The translations under genes and the position numbers were made by a program. Shown one piece after another: positions 34,791-44,940 of a stretch of DNA of 64,000 nucleotides. The stretch lies in the NCBI GenBank assembly GCA_964019425.1, contig OZ025815.1, forward strand, positions 372,001 through 436,000, in the 5' to 3' direction. A model generated the notes under the pieces. The model saw only the letters and a list, made by a program, of their open reading frames with translations, did no database searches and had not been told where the DNA came from. Every line of letters begins with the position of its first letter. Position 1 is the stretch's first letter. The stretch is from Flectonema sp. DT1601. Its lineage: Eukaryota; Euglenozoa; Diplonemea; Diplonemida; Diplonemidae.

Positions 34791-36086
34791 ATGCAAAACG
34801 TTCGCCACTTCTCTGTACCAAATTTTCAGGGCAAACTCGGAATTGGACTCAGTAAAGGGCTGCAGATTACACAGCTTCCAGAGAGTTCGATATGCCATGC
34901 AGCAGGGTTACCTGTTGGGTCAGTTATTGTAAATATAAATGGTTTCAAAGTAGCATCACAACAAGACGTGGGTAACACTATTCAGGATGCTATCTCTTCT
35001 GGTGATACTCAGATAGTTATTACAGTCGCACAAGGTATTATCGATAAGAAGGAATGGCGTCGCATCGCGGGTACTGCGCAGGTTAAGTCAAATGATCAGC
35101 AACCAGACGGAGACTCTGACACCGACTCTGATTACGATCCCGACGCGCAAGTGATCAAAGAAGTCACTGCCGACAATCGCAATACCTACCAAGGCATGAA
35201 ATTCGCACAGGCACCTGCTGGCGGATATGATTCCCCAGGATCGGAGGAAATGGTATGAATTATATCTAATTCTTAAAGTAGGGAGCTACAGTCACTATTC
35301 GGCTCTGGGTGAGTTCTTAAATAATTTAAATAAAACAGAGTGACGGTAGTGGAGGTGATGATGAAGATCATTATTACGTCGTACCAAGACACATGAGAAG
35401 ATATCATGACACAGGTAAGAATTCAAGAGATAGACCGAGTGATAGAAGAGGATTAAGAAGAGACAGTAGAGACAGAAGAGACAGTAGAGACAGAAGAGAC
35501 AGAAGGGATTCAGAAAGAGATCGCTACGACAGAAGGGGACCAAATGATGATCGTCGCAGTAGTGATCGCTCCGTCAACAGGGATCGTAATTATGACAGAG
35601 ACAGTCCTCGTAAGCCAACGACAAGCGATGGAGACCCTGCAGATGGTCTTCACCCCTGCCTTAAGGGAGGCAAGAAGTGTACCGATGCCTGCAAGTTTCG
35701 GTATCTGCCAGTCGGTGCCTGTATGCACTTCGCACAAAACGGGACTTGTCAGTTTAGCGATTCTTGTCGATGGCTTCATCTCCGTCCAGGAGCAGCGGGT
35801 ACTCCAGGCTTCCCTTTCAACTGTGATAGTTGTGACCTAGGATTTGCGAGAAGACCTGATATGCAGCGTCACCTTCGGTATGAAATCTTATCGTTAGGTA
35901 ATTAATTAAGGTTGAGATATAATCTCACTGTTTTGTATTTAATATAACTTTGCAATCTCTTATTTCATTAAATTCATAATCAGAACCGTCGCACACGAAG
36001 TACTATCAAAAAAGAGAGTCGATCAAGTCAGTAAGGAACATGGTATTCATAGTAACGCTGCAAAACTGATGGCAAAGTTTAATTGA
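34791..36086 (+). CDS. PDZ + Arg/Asp-rich + CCCH + C2H2 zinc-finger protein, three exons
   Basis: Exons 34791-35252, 35339-35877 and 35984-36086 join in frame to give 367 residues; the introns (86 and 106 bp) start GTATGA and end CAG. Residues ~13-83 form a PDZ-like domain (GKLGIGLSKGLQI, then GSVIVNINGFKV). An acidic stretch follows, then an Arg/Asp/Ser-rich region made of RDSRDRRD-like repeats. A CCCH finger is spaced C-x8-C-x5-C-x3-H (ACMHFAQNGTC...CRWLH). The C-terminal C2H2 finger, C-x2-C-x12-H-x5-H, is completed only when the second intron is removed, which confirms the splice model. CCCH plus U1-type C2H2 plus RD-rich sequence points to RNA binding, perhaps splicing or mRNA processing. 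A PDZ domain in such a protein is unexpected. Confidence 0.85.
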
Positions 36087-36891
36087 TTTGAGTGGACTAC
36101 TACTTGCCTGTCCATTATGTAGAGATCTTACCTATCTGAGTGGGTCAACTTGGTCATAACATCCGAGTATTGGATGTCATTGGTGTGATGTGATCAAAAG
36201 TCTTTCTAGTAAAGTCAAACCCGTCGGTCACTTTGGTGACACGAGTTAAGGGAAATATCAGCTCACGTGTGCCTCACGTCGACTGTTTTCAAGGAATAAC
36301 TTTATTCTATCCCTACTTGTGTGTTGTGTTAAAGAGAAAAAAAAAAAAAAAAAGGAAATAAAAAAAACATAATAAGTTATTGCAATCTGTAAAAACTATT
36401 TCACCCAGAGAATCAGCTGCTTTGAAGGAACGTAAACAGATAAATGTCAACCAGATCTACGTCGTTCATATTACGAGAGTAGGCTCACACAGTAAATGAT
36501 AAAGTCAAAAGACAGTCTTCAGATACTCGTTTAGTTGGGGAAGAAGAGCATGTCTTGTCTTTTTCGTGCTCAACAAAAAAAAAAAAAACATTCCCTTTCC
36601 CTCAATTATTTTATACATCCCATTTTAGGTTCTGCGTTTCGTGTTTTTACATCAGGCGCTCAAGAAAGTCTCATCTGCTGTGATGAAGAAGACATAATTA
36701 CGAACTGAAACAATGATGTCGGTAGTCCAATTAAATTCTTTTATATCATCGTGTTCGATACGCAGTCGGGATGTGATCGTAAGAATTGATAATCTTATTA
36801 TTATTATTATTATTATCAACCTATTATCATTTGTATTTCACAACAGGTGGAAGGGAGGGGGAAAACCACTAAAATAACGTCCGAAAATAAT
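36087..36891. other. Intergenic region, 0.8 kb
   Basis: No gene is seen. It holds a small perfect hairpin GTCAC-TTTG-GTGAC near 36226, A runs near 36340 and 36575, an (ATT)n tract at ~36797-36815, and 'gtatttcacaacag' ending at 36846, 45 nt before the transporter ATG. Confidence 0.55.
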
Positions 36892-38149
36892 ATGGTGGAG
36901 GAGGTGGAGGAGGTTGACGACTCCCCAGAAGAAGTGATGGAGATAGCTGTTGAGGACCCATCAGAGAAAGAAGAAGATCAAAGAAGACTAATGGAAGACT
37001 CAATGTTTGATATCGACCTGAACATGGTCCCAACCATACCAGATGATGAAATACAAGGAGAAGAATTAATGGAAGTTAGCGACGTCTCTGCTGTCAGAGT
37101 TAACGGCAGCGCCATCTCTCTTCGATCTCAAAAATGTGCGCAGTCGGTTTCAACAGAGTACTCAGTCACGAAAGCAGCTTTTCACATTTTTAAAGGAAAC
37201 GTAGGAGCTGCTATTTTCTCTCTAGGCTCTGCGTACGCACAGTCAGGTGCTGTCGCTGGAACCATAATTGTTGGAGGCCTCGCAATGATATGCGTCCACT
37301 GCATGCTGCTACTGGTTCATTGTAAACAATCACTCAACGATCCTCAAGTTCAGACGTACGGTCAGGTTGCTTGCGCTGCATTCGGAAGAGGAGGAAAACA
37401 TGCCGTCGACATCTTTATTGTTATCACACAACTTGGATTCTGTTGCGTCTATTATCAATTTGCTTCTAGCATGTTACACACCATACCACTACTAAGTGGA
37501 ATATCTGTTGGTGTGTGGGTTGTAATCTTATTTCCCATGGTAACGGCTTTGACTTTCTTACCAAACATGAACCGACTTGTCCCGGCTGCTATGTTTGCAA
37601 CATTCGCTACAATCTTTGCGCTTATTGTGGGATATGGTTACTCAGTAGTTCAAATACTATCTGAAGGAATAGACACAAAGGTTGCTCCTGTAGCTGGGAT
37701 GTCCTTGTGGCCGATGTGTGTTGGTAAGACTATCTCAGCGTTTGAAGGTATCGGTTTGGTACTTCCAATAGAAAACAGCATGAAAGACAAAGAGCAATTT
37801 CCATCTCTCTTAAAAAAAACATTCGTACTTATCACAACTCTTTATATCTCATTCGGAATGCTCGGGTACTTCGCCTACGCTACTATTTTAAAAGGTGAAT
37901 TCACTGAAGTACTTCCGAAATCTGACTTCCTTTCATCACTCATCCGCTTGGGTATGGCAATTGCTATTGCTTTTACATTCCCATTGCAATTCTTCCCTGC
38001 AGCACAGATTATTGAAGGATGGTTGTTCGTAAGGGCCAAGAGATACACCCTTTTACAGCCTCACGTGAAGGCAGCCCCGGACCTGATGCGAAAAATAGAA
38101 TTGGTATGCTAGTATTTAATCTTACCTGATGACAAGATTTACAAGTGAA

Positions 38150-38181
<32 letters not shown>

Positions 38182-38599
38182 CAGGTTTGGAGAAATCTTC
38201 TATCCAGAACAGTAATCTCATTAGTATTAGCAATGTTGGCTATTGTGGTATGTCTTCAGCTATTTTTGATGAAATTACCAGTAGACTTTTTGTAGTAGAT
38301 GACTGAAATTAATAACAACACAGGTAAGCGACATGAGTACGTTCTTAGTTCTAATTGGAGGGATAGGAGGGGCCGCTCTCGCCGTTATATTACCTCCGAT
38401 GTTGCATTTAAAACTAATCATCTTCAATCCGAAATCTAATAAAAAAGTTAATTATCTAATCGTATTGAAAGATGTTTCACTCACAATGTTTGGTATTGTA
38501 TGTGGGGTTTTAGCAACTTATGATTCCCTTAAAGAAATGTTGATGAGTGAGGAGATTGCTGCAGTCACTATGACTCTCGTCACAGACATTTCTGATTAG
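36892..38599 (+). CDS. Amino-acid transporter, Aa_trans family (SLC36/SLC38/AVT type), three exons
   Basis: Exons 36892-38103, 38185-38247 and 38324-38599 join in frame to give 516 residues. The introns (81 and 76 bp) start GTATGC and GTATGT and end CAG. The first ~85 residues are acidic and cytosolic. A conserved N-terminal signature follows: 'FHIFKGNVGAAIFSLG', then 'AQSGAVAGTIIVGG'. About eleven hydrophobic segments can be drawn. Exon 3 restores the expected 'STFLVLIGGIGGAALAVILP' membrane segment directly after the exon 2 hydrophobic stretch, which supports the model. The family moves neutral amino acids with H+ or Na+ across plasma, lysosomal or vacuolar membranes; PAT/SLC36 is the closest in feel. 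Exon 2 is only 63 bp. Substrate cannot be read from sequence. Confidence 0.88.
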
Positions 38600-39366
38600 G
38601 GTAACCTCGCAATCCATCTTTTTTTAATTTTTTCCAGTGACACTTTTGCTGATAGCTCAATCTGCATAGTAGCGCACTAATTATAATTAATTTCTTCCTT
38701 ACTTGTTCTCTGTGTGAGTATCCTCATATAAATTAACCTGTGGGTCCTCTGTGTGGGTACAGTGTGGACTGCATTTTGTTCGTATTACTGTCGTTTTGTT
38801 TAGTTGATGTCGAGAATAAATATATTTTAGTTGTTGTGCTTTAGTGACGAGATGTTTCATTCAAAAAAAAAAAAAAAAAAAAAGATTTCTGTCTTGGCAG
38901 TTGTTAGCTGTTTTATTGCAAAGCTATCTACTGTTTTCACGAATCCAACTTTTTTTGTGATTTTTTTTTTTCCACCCCTATATTATGGTTGAATCGTTGG
39001 GCTGCTTGCTTTCAAGCATGCAATGAAGGTGAGAACACTGACTTCAGTTAGGAAATAATAACATTTTTTTTTAAAAAAATAAAAAAAAAGAGAGAAACCT
39101 TAATACAGCAGTTCTATTCTGACTGGTTGGAATTCTTCTATGTTTTATCTGTTCTGTTTCTGTCTGTTTCGCTGCTCCGAAATCTACGATGCCGCTCTCG
39201 CAAGTTTTTGTCCAAACAGCAGAATAAAAAAAATAACAACCCCTACATCAACATGGCTAAAGTAATACCTCCCTTTCACAGATTCTAACATCAGTGAAGT
39301 TAAAGAGAAGAGTTAGTTGTGAAGTGTTCTTTTGTATTACATTACAGTTTCATTCTTAACAGCCAT
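38600..39366. other. Intergenic region
   Basis: AT-rich with an A run near 38862 and no recognisable gene. 'cattcttaacag' ends at 39362, four bases before the ankyrin-gene ATG. Confidence 0.55.
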
Positions 39367-40239
39367 ATGAATATTTATTTACGAAATGATGAATTTATTA
39401 CTGCCATTGACGTTGGACCAGATTGGACTTTCGGAGAACTTCGACGAGCAGCAGAAGGGATCTGCGACATGGAAGACAATAAAGGAAAAGGTACCATCCT
39501 GAAACATAGAAATGAACAGCTCGAATACGATTCTGAGGTCGAAATCGACGAACTCGGACTCCAATCAGATGATGTCGTTGACGTGGAAGCGAGTGGAATG
39601 GCAATAGCAAAGAAAATGTTAAAAAGACAAGAAACTCCGGTGAACGCTGAATCGTTGCTTCGAAGTACTGAAGAAGGCGACTTAGAAACAATAAAACTCC
39701 TGTTATCGGCAGGTCTGTCTTGTAATTCAAAAGACTCTGCAGGACGAACATCCTTAACAGTCGCATGCAGTATTGGTAGTGTCGAAATAGTTGAATATTT
39801 ATTATCATTACCTGATATTGACGTTGACACGTCAAGTTATTCAGGTTGCTCTGCTTTGATGTGGAGTACTGTTGGAGGTAATCGTGACATTACTGAAATG
39901 TTAATTATCGCTGGTTGTCAGCTGAACAATCAATCGAATTCTGGTGAAACAGCTCTCATGTGGGCAGCTTTTAATAAACAGTTTGAAATAGTTCAAATAC
40001 TGGCTCCTCTATGCGATGTCAATGAGACATGCAAATCTGGTAAATCAGCACTTATGTTTGCCGCAATTGCTGGTAGTAAACCCATCGTTCAACTTCTTGT
40101 TGAGAATGGTGTTGACTTACATTCCTCAGGTGTCGGTATGGCTGCTGCCAGAGCATCAGTAGCTCACGGTAATTGTCAAATAGCTGCTTACATTAATAGC
40201 ATAATGGAGACTCAGACCTTTATAGCTTCTACTTTCTGA
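39367..40239 (+). CDS. Ubiquitin-like + ankyrin-repeat protein, copy 1
   Basis: It has 290 residues from the ATG at 39367; the frame is open upstream only from a GTG. Residues ~1-76 fold like ubiquitin (LRNDEFITAIDV, then a late 'ELGLQSDDVVDVEAS' as in ubiquitin-like domains). A short helix-like linker (MAIAKKMLKRQ) leads to about five ankyrin repeats (~98-275), with the hallmark 'G.TaL..A...G..eiv..Ll..G'. It is a paralogue of the gene at 49273: both share the Ub-like head, the linker and the repeat register. Ankyrin repeats mediate protein binding. The Ub-like domain suggests a link to ubiquitin or proteasome factors, but I cannot name a partner. Confidence 0.83.
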   Translation: MNIYLRNDEFITAIDVGPDWTFGELRRAAEGICDMEDNKGKGTILKHRNEQLEYDSEVEIDELGLQSDDVVDVEASGMAIAKKMLKRQETPVNAESLLRSTEEGDLETIKLLLSAGLSCNSKDSAGRTSLTVACSIGSVEIVEYLLSLPDIDVDTSSYSGCSALMWSTVGGNRDITEMLIIAGCQLNNQSNSGETALMWAAFNKQFEIVQILAPLCDVNETCKSGKSALMFAAIAGSKPIVQLLVENGVDLHSSGVGMAAARASVAHGNCQIAAYINSIMETQTFIASTF

Positions 40240-40402
40240 TAACGTCTATTGACTGTTAATTTGATTCTGATATATATTTTTCTTTTTTTTTTTTTCCTCC
40301 CTTCCTTTAATTTGTTCAGTTGTGTAGTTTCGTTGTATTGTTTTTGGTAGCAGTAAATCGGTTTGCTTATAGAAATGCTGATTTAAATGCCTACTTCGTT
40401 CG

Positions 40403-40438
<36 letters not shown>

Positions 40439-41129
40439 CCCTTCTCCATATTTACAGCTAATTTAGAAACATTAATTATAATGTAAAAGTCCTCTACGCC
40501 ATCTGTGAGTGTGTTTTCCTATATACTAACATTACCTTTAGTCAACATGTATCATGACTAATGTTTATTTTAGTTAACTCCGGTGCAATACAGATCTGAT
40601 ATATATTTCTTTCTTGATTTGAAGTTAAACATTCAACCTCCCTCTCCGTATTGCCGACTACGAATATTATTTTTTTTTTCCACTCAAAATATTTGATATT
40701 AAATTTAGTCCGTCGCAGTTATGACCCATAAACTGACAGTCGTCCTACTATGATCCTTTTGTTTTCATTTCTTGCTGAGTGATATGGCTATGTGCTGCCC
40801 CATAATTGCGGTACTTTTATAAAGTTTTTCGGTAAGCCTACAGTACAATTATAATGCTATGGTCGTACTATAAAGAAAAGATGCAGTATAAGGAATAAGT
40901 TTTATTTTTCTCCCAGATCATTTCTTTTTTTTTTTTCCTTTTCTTTAGTTGTTTTCAACCTATTAACCTCTGGGCAAGGTGGGAGTTGATTACTTTCAGC
41001 TGAAACAATGGAACTGCAATTTTCGTGATTGGGTCCTTACTGATACGTAACCCTAGTCATCAGTTCTGTATTTTGCTAACTAGCTATCCCGAAACCAACT
41101 ATAATTTGTGTGTTCTGCAAATTTTTACA

Positions 41130-41163
<34 letters not shown>

Positions 41164-41298
41164 GATAGACTGATAAACTATTAATACCAACTGTCGTATT
41201 GATATCCTGAAGTTGTTTTAATTTTTTGCTTTGTGGATGAGGTTAAACGCTCCACAGTAGAAGTTATCTAACATCGTTAATCAAAATTTATTTTATAG

Positions 41299-41462
41299 CT
41301 AACCTGTCCTGGAGAGCTCCTATGGACATGTTGTCGGTTACTACGAACTGTTGCATTCGATTGAATTTTCCCGCCCTCTCCCCTTCCTTTGACTGATAAA
41401 AATAACCATTAATACTAACCTGTCCTGGAGAGCTCCGATGAACGTGTTATCGGTTCTTACGG
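41299..41462 (+). repeat. Repeat H, two direct copies 118 bp apart
   Basis: The block 'ctaacctgtcctggagagc' plus 'tcc' and a 'tgttrtcggtt' core occurs at 41299-41345 and 41417-41462. It contains the palindrome GGAGAGCTCC. The intervening sequence is not repeated. Confidence 0.65.
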
Positions 41463-41824
41463 TAAGAATTACTTTTTAAAACTGATTTACAAGAAAAAAG
41501 GTATTTTGGAATAAAGTCCCCTAGAACTTACTGATGAAAGGCCAAAAAAGGGACAAGTAGTATAAGATTATGGTCTGAAACTACATTTTCCACAATACGG
41601 AACGACAGAACAATTAGGTGTTTTTTTTTTCCCCCCACTATTCCTATTTTTTTTCCTCAAATGCATTTTTTTAATAATCTCATATTACTTTTGTATTAAT
41701 ACCCTAAAGTTGTTTTTTTTTTTTTTTTTTTTTTTACATTGTCGAAAATTTTACTCTCCATATTTACGTCTATTTAAGTCTCTTAACTGCAATGCTAATA
41801 CGAGAAACATTTTTGATACACTAC

Positions 41825-41960
41825 ACACTTGTATCCCTCGAAAGTGGAATTCTAAAATAAAGCTGAATGAGGAATAAAGGAGGTTTTCCCCCTTTATTAT
41901 TTGCATTAAATCTCCTTTATTTCCTCTTTATTTTTCCACTTTCAAGGGGTACACGTATGT
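41825..41960. repeat. Imperfect fold-back (MITE-like)
   Basis: The left arm 41825-41885 ('cacttgtatccctcgaaag', 'tggaa', ..., 'aataaaggagg') is an imperfect reverse complement of the right arm 41908-41960 ('ctcctttatttcc', ..., 'ttccactttcaagggg'). About 20 bp lie between the arms. No coding sequence; no clear target duplication. Confidence 0.6.
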
Positions 41961-42474
41961 CAATACAAATACATATGTTGATACGCTCAAATAGTTAAAA
42001 TCCCCTCCGCTGCTTTTTTTTTTAATATTCTTCTCCGTTCTTTTTTTTTTTTTTTTAGTTAAAGAGACTTGTTTGCTATGTGCGTGCACGTCTCGATGTG
42101 GTAGTACTCTGATATTTCATTAATGGTAAACACCGTCTACCTCAGTGAGCACAAATCATCTGTGCACGTGTGCGTGATAAACTGTGTTGTCGTGTGGCCG
42201 TCTACATGAGAGTCCTCGATTGACTAGTATAAGCAACAGACTGGGAGTAAATATTGTTGCGTTCATTCTCTCTCTTCGCTCTATTCCCTCTTCTTGCTCT
42301 ATTCCCTCTTCTTGCTTTTTTGTGTTTTTCGTTTTTGGGATTTGCTCCAAAAGTATTTTGATATGATGGACAACACGATGCGTAGGGCAGGTGCTCTTAG
42401 CTTTCAGTTTCCCCTTTGGTTTCAGTTTCGTTGCATAAACAAAAAAAACCGTTTTTGTTTATGATTATTATTAT

Positions 42475-42511
<37 letters not shown>

Positions 42512-42917
42512 TTCTTCTTCCTCCCACCAAGTTGCTTCCCGTTGATTATTATTTATTGGGAAACAAAAAGTTTCTGAAAACTTTCAACTTCATACAAGCG
42601 AAGTCAGAAAAGCCACCTGAGGGACGTCTCACATGTTTCTCGATATTAACAACGAAACGTATAAGCAGCTTCCATCAGGTGCATCTTCCCTCTTTTTTTC
42701 CTTTCCCTTTTCCTTTTTTTGATATATTATTTACACAGAGGTTACACCTCATTGCTATTCTTAGTTCGCTTTCAGCTCATTTCATTGATTTAATCACAAA
42801 AGAGTACTAAAATACACACTGTCAGCGTGTAGTATGCTGGTGATGCAGTGACCAAGGAGTTACTGCTCCCTGGATAAGTCTTTTTATTTATTTCTTTATT
42901 TCTTTTTTTGTTTTTTT

Positions 42918-43044
42918 TCCCCTTGTTGTTCCTTTGAGCTTACGAATGTAGTATCAAATTACCTCCATTGTTTGGCCGAACCCTATATTCGTTTTAGCCG
43001 GTTTCGAATTGCTTTATATTTAATCATAGTATCAAGTTACCCCC
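42918..43044 (+). repeat. Dispersed repeats G and B, adjacent
   Basis: 42918-42972 ('gttgttcctttgagcttac', then 'gtatcaaattacc') matches 51043-51104. From 42971 family B follows, with 'tttggccgaaccctatatt' and ending 'gtatcaagttaccccc'. Confidence 0.65.
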
Positions 43045-43204
43045 TTTTTCCTTACCAACCCCCAATGGTTTGTCAGCTGCTATCAAAAGTAGCCATCAGG
43101 TGATGTGATGTTTTTTTTTTAGCCAGAAATATATCAGTTTACTGTTCTCCTTTATACCTATTAATCTATTAACATCACTACAGTAACACAAACCAACTGT
43201 CAGA

Positions 43205-44467
43205 ATGTCACTACAGAGTTGTTTGTTTGAAGTATTGCTCTACCTAGACGTCGAAGACTGCGTCAGGATTGGCTTAGTTTCAAAGTCCTGGTGGAGAGGA
43301 GTTCGAAATCCTTCTATTTGGAGAGCTCAGTGTAAAATGGTTTGGGGATTGAGTGACAGTGAAATTATTTCAGGAGAAGAAGCTGAGCAATTTAGGAATA
43401 TTGCGGAACAGTTTTGGAAATACAGGTCAGTGTACGGTGATATTAAATTATTTTGGGACAAGATAAAAACCTGGATGACACATTCTTCACCCAGAATGTT
43501 AATGACCCTAAACAATCCAGCGACAGAAGGAGAACTTGATGCGGTGGAAACCAAACTTGGGATAAAACTAACTTTACCGTTCAGGTGTTTCTACAAGTTT
43601 CACAACGGTCAGGATTTTGATCATCCTGGAAAGGGAGACACTCAACCCTTCGCTAACCTTGACGGCACTCAAGTAGACGAATATGTCTCTGACACTGGAA
43701 AGAATAGCCATGATCATTGTGTTGGTATGTTTGGTGGTTGGTCATTATATGATATGCATGTGTCAATGGGATTGTTGTCGTTGGATATGGTCGCCATCGG
43801 GTTTTTTAGTCTAATCAATGTTAGAAATTCCGCTCATAAAACACTTCCATTTGCTGCCGACTTGACTCGCGGCACTCCACAATTACTAAGACAAGTGTGT
43901 AGCGGACCTAATGAGGGTCAGATTGAGTGGTCAGGAGCAGACAGTGTTGGTCACAAAGCTTCAAATTCTTTTATGGAATATCTGCAACAGTACATGAGTA
44001 GAATAGAAAATGGTGTATACAGATCTCGATTAGGTGAGATTATGTTATTCCCGTGTGGTAACTCATTGGGTGCTACAACAACAGAATCACACGGAATGAG
44101 AATTGAAGCAAGTCCGTTACTTGTTCCTTTTCAAAGTGATAATAATGTAAAGTGTTTTACTTATCGACTGACGATAACATCGATCTCAGCTACTTGTCAA
44201 CTCCATACGAGAAGTTGGTACACAAGAGATATGAATATGAACGATACGCATGCTGTGATTAGATCAAACGCAATAATTGGATACTACCCATCATTTAAAC
44301 CAGGAGACTCATGGGAATATGCATCTGCTACTCGTTCAACTGATGACTGGTCGCAGTTTGGGGGATCTTTATCATTCTTTCCTGGTACTTTAATGAACCC
44401 TACAGGAAGTGAATTCAACTGTGACATCGATCCAATGACTCTATCGATGACCCATACTGATAACTAA
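43205..44467 (+). CDS. FBXO3-like F-box + SUKH (SMI1/KNR4) + ApaG protein
   Basis: A single exon encodes 420 residues. The F-box is at ~4-48 (LFEVLLYLDVEDCVRIGLVS, then W-W and P-S-I-W). A SMI1/KNR4 (SUKH) domain spans ~105-250 ('ELDAVETKLGIKLTLPF', 'FHNGQDF', later 'GFFSLINV'). A C-terminal ApaG/DUF525 beta-sandwich spans ~290-415 ('GMRIEASPLLVPFQ', 'WYTRDMN', 'AIIGYYPSFKPGDSWEYAS'). This order is that of animal FBXO3 and plant SKIP16, substrate receptors of SCF ubiquitin ligases. The ATG at 43205 follows 'aactgtcag' at once. An SCF role is inferred; Skp1 binding rests on the F-box alone. Confidence 0.9.
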   Translation: MSLQSCLFEVLLYLDVEDCVRIGLVSKSWWRGVRNPSIWRAQCKMVWGLSDSEIISGEEAEQFRNIAEQFWKYRSVYGDIKLFWDKIKTWMTHSSPRMLMTLNNPATEGELDAVETKLGIKLTLPFRCFYKFHNGQDFDHPGKGDTQPFANLDGTQVDEYVSDTGKNSHDHCVGMFGGWSLYDMHVSMGLLSLDMVAIGFFSLINVRNSAHKTLPFAADLTRGTPQLLRQVCSGPNEGQIEWSGADSVGHKASNSFMEYLQQYMSRIENGVYRSRLGEIMLFPCGNSLGATTTESHGMRIEASPLLVPFQSDNNVKCFTYRLTITSISATCQLHTRSWYTRDMNMNDTHAVIRSNAIIGYYPSFKPGDSWEYASATRSTDDWSQFGGSLSFFPGTLMNPTGSEFNCDIDPMTLSMTHTDN

Positions 44468-44936
44468 TGGCTACTTTCATTGATCAAAATTGTTACTTCT
44501 TTGTTCGAATCCGTTTGGTAGTTTGTAACACTTACCGATAGGCGTTGACAGTTAGATATTTTTTATATATTTTTTTTAAAAAAAAAACCGGAAAAAATAA
44601 ATCATGACCATAAGAAATAACGGCTTTCAATCTGAATAGTTTCTTCTCCGACTACGTCGGTACAAAAAAAAAAAAAAAAAAAAAAAACTTTCGTGTCTAA
44701 TCGACAAAAAAATCTCAGCAAAACCACAACTCTGTTTGGGCTCGCAATAAAAAGTAGTATCTTTTCTCCTCCCTTTTCTCTTTTTAATTTTTTCTTAAAC
44801 CCCAATAACGTCTTCGGTATGGAGTACCTAGTTAGTATTTTTTAAGCGGGCGGGTGATATTTTAGTTTTGGTGGATAAATTCAGAACCAATGTTTGACCA
44901 CAGATATGGAGATCTGATGGGTGTGTTTCTTTTTTT
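44468..44936. other. Intergenic region up to the piggyBac element
   Basis: It contains the 3' half of hairpin repeat D at 44615-44663 followed by a poly-A run. No gene is seen. Confidence 0.55.
44615..44663 (+). repeat. Hairpin repeat family D, partial copy 2 (poly-A tailed)
   Basis: 'ggctttcaatctgaat' then 'agtttcttctccgac' and 'tacgtcggtac' match 20700-20740; the copy is followed by ~23 A. The small stem CCGAC-TAC-GTCGG keeps pairing while the loop differs from copy 1. Confidence 0.65.
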
Positions 44937-44940
44937 TTAA

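Larger units (their letters stand above)
40240..43204. other. Intergenic repeat-rich region, 3.0 kb
   Basis: No host gene is seen. It contains a diverged family A copy (~40515-40633), two copies of repeat H (41299-41345 and 41417-41462), a family C remnant (41685-41756), a fold-back (41825-41960), and family G and B copies (42918-43044). Long T runs lie near 41138, 41725 and 42480. Confidence 0.6.

Noticed and set aside
43205-44467. Bacterial contamination because of the ApaG and SUKH domains
   Set aside because: The F-box + SUKH + ApaG order is the eukaryotic FBXO3/SKIP16 architecture, and base composition matches the neighbours.
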